From the NCBI RefSeq assembly GCF_012641745.1, contig NZ_WEHZ01000035.1, forward strand, positions 1 through 48,998: a DNA stretch of 48,998 bases. Reading direction: 5' to 3'. The DNA is from Pseudoalteromonas peptidolytica. Lineage in GTDB: Bacteria > Pseudomonadota > Gammaproteobacteria > Enterobacterales > Alteromonadaceae. How positions within the stretch are numbered: position 1 is the stretch's first letter; every line of letters begins with the position of its first letter. A program made the position numbers and the translations under genes. Below the pieces are notes generated by a model. That model searched no databases. It was given only the letters and a program-made list of their open reading frames with translations, and was not told the origin of the DNA. This document shows, piece after piece, positions 43,538 through 48,998 of the stretch.

Positions 43538-44473
43538 TTACTGAGGCAATTTTTTGAATTCAGTTAAGATTGCCTCAATCTTCGAGTCTGCGGGACAAAT
43601 CGCGCAGAAACGACTTTGATATTGTCCTTTAGAAAAATAGGGCACACTTAGTACAACTACCCGACCTAAATCAAGCATACTCAGCTCCTCCCCCAATAAT
43701 ACCGATACGCCATCTTTAAATGCTAAGCGATCTTCAACCTGCTCTAAAAAACCAACGCCAATGTTAATTTCTTTATCCAGTTCTAGGCGGTTATATAAAT
43801 AACGCTCGCCCACAACAATTGCGTTGTCAGAGCCCAGTTGCTGACTTAATTGCTTTGTCCACTGTGCCAAAATATGATGACAGCTTGGTGGCGCACTATG
43901 TGCCATCGCCCGCATCCGATGCAGTCCTTCAACCAAGTTCTGTTGGCTAAACACGGTATTCATCCACGCCGCAAACTGATAACGCAGCGCGTCGGAGTCA
44001 TCAACGGGTTTATCAATACAAATATTGTGAGACTGCCCAGCCCTGTCTATTAACAGCACCAACCAATTTTTGCGATCAAAATCGAGTACTTCTACACGAA
44101 ACATCTGCTTGCTGCTAACTTGTGGTAAACCAACGCAGCAACAGACCTGAAAGTTTTGGCTTAGTAAATGGGCAAACGAAACAATCGCTGACTGGTCAGG
44201 TTGCCAATGTACAGCCACGTCAGTCAGTGGGAAAAACTCTTGTAACCAAAATTTTACCCCTTGATCCGTCGGTACGCGTCCAGCTGAAGTATGCGGTGAA
44301 TATAATAAGCCCTTATTTTCAAGGCGTGCCATCGAATTGCGTACAGTAGCAGAGCAAATAGAAAGCCCATCTTGCTGTGCAATTTTGCTTGATGCAACAG
44401 GTTGGCCATCACCATTACAGTAATGACGCATAACCGCGCACAGAATTTGTTCATCTCTAGGATTCAGTTTCAT
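43538..44473 (-). CDS. hrcA: HrcA-like heat-shock repressor
   Basis: 311 aa from the ATG at 44473 (MKLNPRDEQILCAVMRHYCN), slightly shorter than typical HrcA (~340). The N-terminal winged helix has GDGQPVASSKIAQ, ATVRNSMARLENKGLLYSPH and the HrcA hallmark HTSAGRVPTDQGVKFWL. The C-terminal GAF-like domain shows VVVGERYLYNRLEL, VSVLLGEE and the near-terminal VVLSVPYFSKGQYQSRFCAI. HrcA represses chaperone genes by binding CIRCE (TTAGCACTC-N9-GAGTGCTAA), but no CIRCE was seen here. E. coli lacks HrcA, and here it sits between grpE and nadK. The distance from a sigma-32-type promoter to the ATG is only about 10 bases. Regulon and operator are therefore open questions. Confidence 0.8.
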   Translation of the reverse strand: MKLNPRDEQILCAVMRHYCNGDGQPVASSKIAQQDGLSICSATVRNSMARLENKGLLYSPHTSAGRVPTDQGVKFWLQEFFPLTDVAVHWQPDQSAIVSFAHLLSQNFQVCCCVGLPQVSSKQMFRVEVLDFDRKNWLVLLIDRAGQSHNICIDKPVDDSDALRYQFAAWMNTVFSQQNLVEGLHRMRAMAHSAPPSCHHILAQWTKQLSQQLGSDNAIVVGERYLYNRLELDKEINIGVGFLEQVEDRLAFKDGVSVLLGEELSMLDLGRVVVLSVPYFSKGQYQSRFCAICPADSKIEAILTEFKKLPQ

Positions 44474-44483
44474 AAATATTTTA

Positions 44484-44510
44484 ATATGGGTGTCAATTGT
44501 CAGTTTCAAG
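44484..44510 (-). promoter_or_regulatory. hrcA: Sigma-32-type promoter at the start of the HrcA-like gene
   Basis: On the minus strand CTTGAAA (44510-44504), 12 bases, ACCCATAT (44491-44484), one base off the RpoH -10. The predicted start near 44477 is within a few bases of the ATG at 44473, so the transcript would be leaderless or nearly so. Confidence 0.55.
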
Positions 44511-44563
44511 CACTACGCTTTTAAGATAATCTTGCTATAAAAATATCAAGGACAAATGACTGA

Positions 44564-45448
44564 ATGACGACCACGTTTAACACTATCGGCTTAATTGGCA
44601 AACCCAACCATGAGGGTGCGGGAACGACCTTACAACGACTTTATACTTTTTTGCAAGCATTAGGATATGAAGTACTCGTTGAAGATCGTGTCGCTGATCA
44701 GATTAAAACCCTAGATGAAACGTGTGTTGTCGAATTAGTTGAATTAGGAAAACGCTGCGATTTGGCAATTGTTGTAGGTGGCGACGGTAATATGTTAGGT
44801 GCAGCAAGGGTACTTGCTCGCTTTGATGTTGCTGTGATAGGGGTGAATAGAGGAAACCTCGGTTTTTTAACTGATCTCAACCCCGAAGGGTTTGAAGCGC
44901 AGTTAGAAGCGGTACTAAGTGGTCAATTTATTGAAGAGTCCAGGTTTTTATTAGAAGTTTCCGTATACAGGCATGACCAACTCAAAAGTGCAAATTTAGC
45001 AATGAATGAGGCGGTGCTTCATGCTGACAAAGTCGCGCACATGATTGAGTTTGAAGCCTTCATCGACGATGATTTTGTGTTTTCTCAACGTTCCGATGGT
45101 CTGATAGTATCCACACCAACGGGGTCGACGGCTTACTCATTATCCGGTGGCGGGCCTATTTTGACACCCGAGCTTAATGCCATGTCATTGGTTCCCATGT
45201 TTCCCCATACACTGTCTAGCCGGCCACTTGTTGTTGATGCTGACAAAGAAGTTAAATTAAAGTTGAGCTTGGAAAATACCGATAGCTTACAGGTTAGTTG
45301 TGATAGCCATGTAGTACTTGCAGTCTTGCCCGGAGATGAAGTGGTTATAAAAAAAGCAGAGAAAAAGCTTAGACTTATCCATCCTAAGTGTTACTCCTAC
45401 TACAATGTTCTTAGGCAGAAATTAAATTGGGGCAGTAGGCTTTACTAA
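44564..45448 (+). CDS. nadK: NAD kinase
   Basis: 294 aa (E. coli 292). Signature GGDGN in AIVVGGDGNMLGAARVLARF (residues ~68-87), GVNRGNLGFLTDL, MNEAVLHADKVAHMIEFE, SDGLIVSTPTGSTAYSLSGG, and SSRPLVVDADKEV. The enzyme phosphorylates NAD to NADP in the cytosol. It is divergent from the hrcA-like gene, with which it shares a ~90-base control region. Gene order grpE, nadK, recN is that of E. coli, with the hrcA-like gene added. An ATG at 44556 reads into a stop at once, so 44564 is the start. Confidence 0.97.
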   Translation: MTTTFNTIGLIGKPNHEGAGTTLQRLYTFLQALGYEVLVEDRVADQIKTLDETCVVELVELGKRCDLAIVVGGDGNMLGAARVLARFDVAVIGVNRGNLGFLTDLNPEGFEAQLEAVLSGQFIEESRFLLEVSVYRHDQLKSANLAMNEAVLHADKVAHMIEFEAFIDDDFVFSQRSDGLIVSTPTGSTAYSLSGGGPILTPELNAMSLVPMFPHTLSSRPLVVDADKEVKLKLSLENTDSLQVSCDSHVVLAVLPGDEVVIKKAEKKLRLIHPKCYSYYNVLRQKLNWGSRLY

Positions 45449-45509
45449 GTACATAAAGTTACGCAAAATAACCTTGGTTAATTTTCTAAATTAGGTAAAA
45501 AATAATAAA

Positions 45510-46097
45510 ATGGCTTACGTTGTATTTTTCACATTAGCGCTGCTTATCACTATACTCTCCGTGTATTTAGTGATTGAAAACAATAGAAGAAAAGCCCGTG
45601 AAGCTGAAAAAAAGGCCTTTAATGACCGTCTTAAAGTAATAAGCAACCACTTTAAACAGAAAGTAACAGAGTTTGTAGAAGCAAAGATCTTGCGGCCCAA
45701 ATATGCCCCGCAGATCAATGCAATTGTCGGTAATTTTTTTGTTGTGCAACCGCACTCTGAGGAAAATCTCGCTCAACTCGAAAAAGTCAGTGAACTATTC
45801 ATTTACTCAGTCACGAACGAGTTAAATAAGTGCAGACAAAACGGCAATATAGATTTACTCGCCGAACAGCTACAATATTTTGTTGCAGAGTTGCCAAACG
45901 CAGGGATCGCATATAATCGCGATTTTTATCGTGAGATTTTACCTGCACTCATTGCACGTATTCAAACACCAGACACCCCCACTACTTTGCAAGATGATGA
46001 AGCCGAAAACATCCAGAACCCAGCAGTGGAAGCGCCAGAACCACCGACGCAACAAAAACAATCAGCTCCGGCTATGAAAAAGCGCGCACTCAGCTGA
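45510..46097 (+). CDS. Hypothetical membrane-anchored protein
   Basis: 195 aa, not recognised. One N-terminal membrane helix (YVVFFTLALLITILSVYLVI, residues 3-22) is followed by a basic, helical cytoplasmic region (RRKAREAEKKAFNDRLKVIS). Further helices follow, then a Pro/Gln-rich tail (EAPEPPTQQKQSAPAMKKR). It lies between nadK (61 bases) and recN (~100 bases) on the same strand, so it may be cotranscribed with nadK. Codon use and composition match the neighbours. No enzyme motif is visible. Confidence 0.6.
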   Translation: MAYVVFFTLALLITILSVYLVIENNRRKAREAEKKAFNDRLKVISNHFKQKVTEFVEAKILRPKYAPQINAIVGNFFVVQPHSEENLAQLEKVSELFIYSVTNELNKCRQNGNIDLLAEQLQYFVAELPNAGIAYNRDFYREILPALIARIQTPDTPTTLQDDEAENIQNPAVEAPEPPTQQKQSAPAMKKRALS

Positions 46098-46165
46098 ATA
46101 CACTTAATAGTGTCGCTTAATATCTGAAAGAAATTTTATGATATAAGTTGCTAAACACCCAAATA

Positions 46166-46181
46166 CTGTATAAATTAACAG
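46166..46181 (+). promoter_or_regulatory. recN: LexA (SOS) box of recN
   Basis: CTGTATAAATTAACAG is a perfect CTGT-N8-ACAG LexA site, 25 bases before the recN ATG. In E. coli recN is strongly SOS-induced through such boxes. Confidence 0.9.
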
Positions 46182-46205
46182 TGATCATTTGTTAAGGTGT
46201 ACAGT

Positions 46206-47882
46206 ATGCTTTTGGCTCTGAATATTCAAAATTTTGCTATTGTTAGTGCGCTAAATATCGACTGGCATTGCGGTATGACCGCAATAACTGGTGAAACAGG
46301 CGCTGGTAAATCTATCGCTATTGATGCGCTTTCTCTTTGTCTTGGCGAGCGAGCTGATCCTGCAGCAATCCGTCCGGGCAGTGAAAAAGCCGATATATCA
46401 GCTCAGTTTGATGTGTCTCAGCTCCCAGCAGCTAAGCGTTTTCTTACCGAACATATGCTAGAAAATGAAGAAAATGAATGTATTCTTCGTAGAGTGATCA
46501 GTAAAAATGGGCGCAGTAAAAGCTATATCAACGGCTCACCTGTCACGGTTGGTCAACAAAAAGAGCTTGGGCAGCACCTAATTGCTATTCATGGGCAGCA
46601 TGCTCATCAGTTGTTATTGAAGCCTGAATATCAGTTACAGTTACTAGATGCTTATGCTAATCACACCACGCTCTTGCAAGCAGTTAAGGGACAATATAGT
46701 CACTATCACAAGCTACAAAAAGAATATGTCGATCTTCAAAAGTCACAACAGGCACAAGCAGCAAAAAAACAACTTCTTGAATATCAAGTCGCTGAGCTTG
46801 ATGAGTTTGCTTTACAAGAAGGTGAATATGAAGATATTGAGAGTGAACATTCACGCCTAAGTCATAGCCAAACAATTTTAGAACAGTGCCATCGCGAATT
46901 ATCTCGTCTATATGAAAATGACGAGCAGACTGTGTTATCGCAACTACAGCAAAGCGCTCAAGTATTTTCTGAACTTACCAGCTTTGATAAAACCCTTGAA
47001 AACATTGCGCAAGTGCTTGATGAAGCAGCAGTTCAAGTAGAAGAAGCCAGTAGAGAGATCCGCAGTTATTCCGACTCAGTCGAGCAAGATCCGATGCGAC
47101 TACAGGAGCTAGAAGATAGACTTTCACAAGCCTTAGATTTGGCAAGAAAACATCAAGTTCAGCCTGAGTTGCTCTATCAACATCACCAAGCACTGCAACA
47201 TGAACTTGAGTCTATTACCTCTGACTCCGCAAGACTCGATGCGCTAGAAGAAGAAATAGCTGAAGCGATTAACGCCTACAACCAAGCTGCTCATGGATTA
47301 AGCCAAAGTCGCCAGCAGGCCAGTGCATCTCTTAACGAGCGTATCTCTGCGAGTATGGAAGAACTTGCAATGGGCGATGGCCAGTTTGAGATCCAGTTAA
47401 CACCTAACCTAGGTGGAAAGCCGAGTCCACTTGGATATGATCACATTGAGTTTTATGTCTCTACAAACCCTGGACAGCCTTTACAGCCTATGGGGAAAGT
47501 CGCCTCAGGTGGAGAGCTATCGCGGATCAGCCTAGCCATACAAGTTATTATCGCAACACGCGTCACCACCCCTACTTTGATTTTCGATGAGGTGGACGTC
47601 GGTATCTCTGGGCCGACAGCGGCAACAGTAGGTAAATTACTGCGCCAACTTGGCCAGTCTACACAAGTAATCTGCGTTACGCACTTACCACAAGTAGCGT
47701 GCAGTGGTCACAACCAATTTTTTGTCGCAAAGCGAGTTGAAAATGGTGAAACCTTTACCAAAATGACGCCGATGGCACATAACGAACGTATCGATGAGAT
47801 CGCCAGATTAATCGGTGGCGATAGAATAAGTGATACAACAAGAGCGAGTGCAAAGGAACTATTACAAGTACAAAGTGCGTGA
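46206..47882 (+). CDS. recN: DNA repair protein RecN
   Basis: 558 aa from the ATG at 46206 with AAGG 8 bases upstream (a GTG at 46197 would add three residues); E. coli RecN is 553. An SMC-like ATPase: N-terminal Walker A ITGETGAGKSIAIDALSLCL (residues ~26-45), IHGQHAHQLLL (~141-151), two coiled-coil arms around 150-360, signature-like VASGGELSRISLAIQ and Walker B TLIFDEVDVGISG, then CVTHLPQVA. RecN acts in double-strand break repair and end cohesion in the cytosol. SOS-regulated by the LexA box. No bamE/smpA follows within this window; the next gene is convergent. Confidence 0.97.
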   Translation: MLLALNIQNFAIVSALNIDWHCGMTAITGETGAGKSIAIDALSLCLGERADPAAIRPGSEKADISAQFDVSQLPAAKRFLTEHMLENEENECILRRVISKNGRSKSYINGSPVTVGQQKELGQHLIAIHGQHAHQLLLKPEYQLQLLDAYANHTTLLQAVKGQYSHYHKLQKEYVDLQKSQQAQAAKKQLLEYQVAELDEFALQEGEYEDIESEHSRLSHSQTILEQCHRELSRLYENDEQTVLSQLQQSAQVFSELTSFDKTLENIAQVLDEAAVQVEEASREIRSYSDSVEQDPMRLQELEDRLSQALDLARKHQVQPELLYQHHQALQHELESITSDSARLDALEEEIAEAINAYNQAAHGLSQSRQQASASLNERISASMEELAMGDGQFEIQLTPNLGGKPSPLGYDHIEFYVSTNPGQPLQPMGKVASGGELSRISLAIQVIIATRVTTPTLIFDEVDVGISGPTAATVGKLLRQLGQSTQVICVTHLPQVACSGHNQFFVAKRVENGETFTKMTPMAHNERIDEIARLIGGDRISDTTRASAKELLQVQSA

Positions 47883-47963
47883 ATGCCACTTTTGACTTGA
47901 ACGATTTATCATAAAGATAACTGGAGAATAAGTGCAGCGGTAACTTTGCATTGTGTGGCATGA

Positions 47964-48713
47964 CTAACGATATACGTAGTTATGCCACTCTGTATGTAAA
48001 AACTGAGTTGTGCATTTAGCTATGGCCTTTTCTAGGCTAAGTGGTGATTCACTTTGAGCCAATGCCTTTAGATAACTTTGTCTTTGAGATATTTCGGTTA
48101 AAACTTGCTCCGCTCCAGAAATTGGATTTCCATGGGAGAGTAGTAACGTTAGCTCAGCGTAGCTTTTTAATTTTTCAAGAGAATCAAAATGTGCTTGTGC
48201 GCCACTAATATGAACAGCTGGCAAAAGTGCTTCAGATTTATTTGACGTCATAATGTCATCAGCTACGTGGATGTATTTATCATTGATGATGGTATACAAA
48301 CCACACTCCACATGCCCAGAAATAAACTCAAATTTAAAATCGAACTCACCGAAATGCAAAACCGAGTTTTCATTAAGCTCGTTGAGCCCCTCAAAATAAT
48401 GATGCTTAGTTTTATCTATATATTTATTTAGTGTATTTTTATAATGGTGATTTCCATATAGTTCTGGCATTGCAAGCGCTGGCAGACCAGAGATATGATC
48501 CGGGTGGAAATGAGAGAATAATACCTGCGTAATATTAATACCCTGGCTGTTTAGATCTTCATGAACAGCTTTTCCATGTGCTTCAAATCCGGTATCAAGG
48601 AGCATAGCCGTGTTGTCTTCAATAAAAGCATAAATATTATAGCCAACATGATCCCCTTCAAATGGTGGAAATTGATAGAGGTACAAGTTTTTAGTTATTC
48701 TGAATTTTTGCAT
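47964..48713 (-). CDS. Metallo-beta-lactamase-fold hydrolase
   Basis: 249 aa, no signal peptide. The metal motif is FSHFHPDHISG (HxHxDH near residues 65-70), preceded by AMLLDTGFEAHGKAV. Later ligands are FISGHVECGLY (His), VADDIM (Asp) and LLLSHGNPISG (His). This is the glyoxalase-II-like / RNase-Z-like superfamily with two metal ions, acting as a thioester, lactone or phosphodiester hydrolase; the substrate cannot be assigned. Convergent with recN. AT-rich flanks. Confidence 0.85.
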   Translation of the reverse strand: MQKFRITKNLYLYQFPPFEGDHVGYNIYAFIEDNTAMLLDTGFEAHGKAVHEDLNSQGINITQVLFSHFHPDHISGLPALAMPELYGNHHYKNTLNKYIDKTKHHYFEGLNELNENSVLHFGEFDFKFEFISGHVECGLYTIINDKYIHVADDIMTSNKSEALLPAVHISGAQAHFDSLEKLKSYAELTLLLSHGNPISGAEQVLTEISQRQSYLKALAQSESPLSLEKAIAKCTTQFLHTEWHNYVYR

Positions 48714-48787
48714 TTGTTATTTTTCATTCCTTTCTATTCTTTTTTGTACGGAGTATAGTGTGAGCATTATAAAAAAACCATACTATA

Positions 48788-48872
48788 ATACCAAATTAGC
48801 CTTAATACTTGCGCAGTTTTAAGGGAATAAGCCTGACGCTAGCTGTGTTGGAAACTTCTTATTTTAATAACT
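48788..48872. repeat. Truncated MITE-like copy (copy F)
   Basis: ATACCAAATTAGCCTTAATA, then GCCTGACGCTAGC and GGAAACTTCTTATTTT, follows the first half of the 16094-16255 element with substitutions. The match stops near 48872, where unrelated sequence (CCCGAATTCAGATAATAAG) begins. This fits an insertion or break. Confidence 0.6.
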
Positions 48873-48998
48873 CCCGAATTCAGATAATAAGTGCACCACT
48901 CATGGTTAATCGGTGAGGAGAGATCAACTGCCTGTTGGTGGTACTCTGTAATCGCCAAAAAACAAGAGTAGTTACCATGAGTTACAAGCAGTTGATCG
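48873..48998 (+). mobile_element. Possible 5' end of an insertion sequence with transposase start (partial)
   Basis: Sequence after the broken repeat leads to an ATG at 48977 encoding MSYKQLI before the window ends. Several IS30-family transposases begin M-S/N-Y-K/Q-Q-L. The junction inside a repeat copy fits an insertion, but only seven codons are visible and terminal inverted repeats cannot be tested. Confidence 0.3.

Noticed and set aside
43473..44563. CIRCE operator for the HrcA-like protein.
   Set aside because: No TTAGCACTC-N9-GAGTGCTAA could be found near grpE or the hrcA-like gene; only single half-like words occur elsewhere, inside a coding region (about 1796-1806).

Overview
The window looks like chromosomal DNA of a marine gammaproteobacterium, most likely Pseudoalteromonas. 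The tmRNA tag reads ANDDNYALAA. There is a Vibrio-type MotY (sodium-driven flagellar motor) and a YbiT very close to that of Enterobacteria. The block grpE, nadK, recN has the order seen in E. coli. AT-rich intergenic DNA carries several copies of a short dispersed inverted-repeat element. The genus call is inference; no rRNA or species marker is present.

Layout. 1-13.4 kb is mostly housekeeping: the 3' end of a probable membrane protein, an S46 dipeptidyl-peptidase, ABC-F ATPase YbiT, a surface-sorted cyclophilin, serine transporter SdaC, a 1401-aa SNF2 helicase, a lipoprotein amidohydrolase, a DUF962 protein and a small lipoprotein resembling the N-terminal domain of M35 proteases. 13.5-14.35 kb is a striking tandem array of nine 101-bp units, each carrying a REP-like palindrome. 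14.36-18 kb holds motY, rnt and a DUF342/FapA gene. 18.4-21.5 kb is a tightly packed operon on the minus strand: a CphA/GshF-like ATP-grasp ligase, a FolC-like Mur ligase and a phytochelatin-synthase-like cysteine transpeptidase. Together they suggest an undescribed peptide or polymer pathway. A hypothetical membrane protein and ssrA (tmRNA, 23300-23656) follow.

23.9-37.4 kb, downstream of ssrA, looks accessory: a tyrosinase with a DUF2182 membrane partner, an arsenic-type unit (arsR divergent from an ArsP-like permease plus a flavoprotein, with a clear inverted-repeat operator), a beta-propeller phytase, and a three-gene operon (unknown 408-aa protein, Tdp1-like phospholipase-D-fold enzyme, SNF2-type helicase) that looks like an undescribed nucleic-acid defence or repair module. 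No integrase and no duplicated ssrA 3' end were seen, so a mobile island is not demonstrated.

37.7-42.5 kb encodes a CHASE-PAS hybrid histidine kinase, a periplasmic solute-binding protein and a helical-repeat protein. 42.8-47.9 kb is the stress block: grpE, an HrcA-like repressor, nadK, a hypothetical gene and recN. Both grpE and the hrcA-like gene are preceded by sigma-32-type promoter sequences, and recN by a perfect LexA box. The window closes with a metallo-beta-lactamase-fold hydrolase, a broken copy of the dispersed repeat and what may be the start of an insertion sequence.

The two most promising candidates for undescribed biology are the ligase/ligase/transpeptidase operon at 18443-21454 and the helicase/Tdp1-like/unknown operon at 31697-37419.
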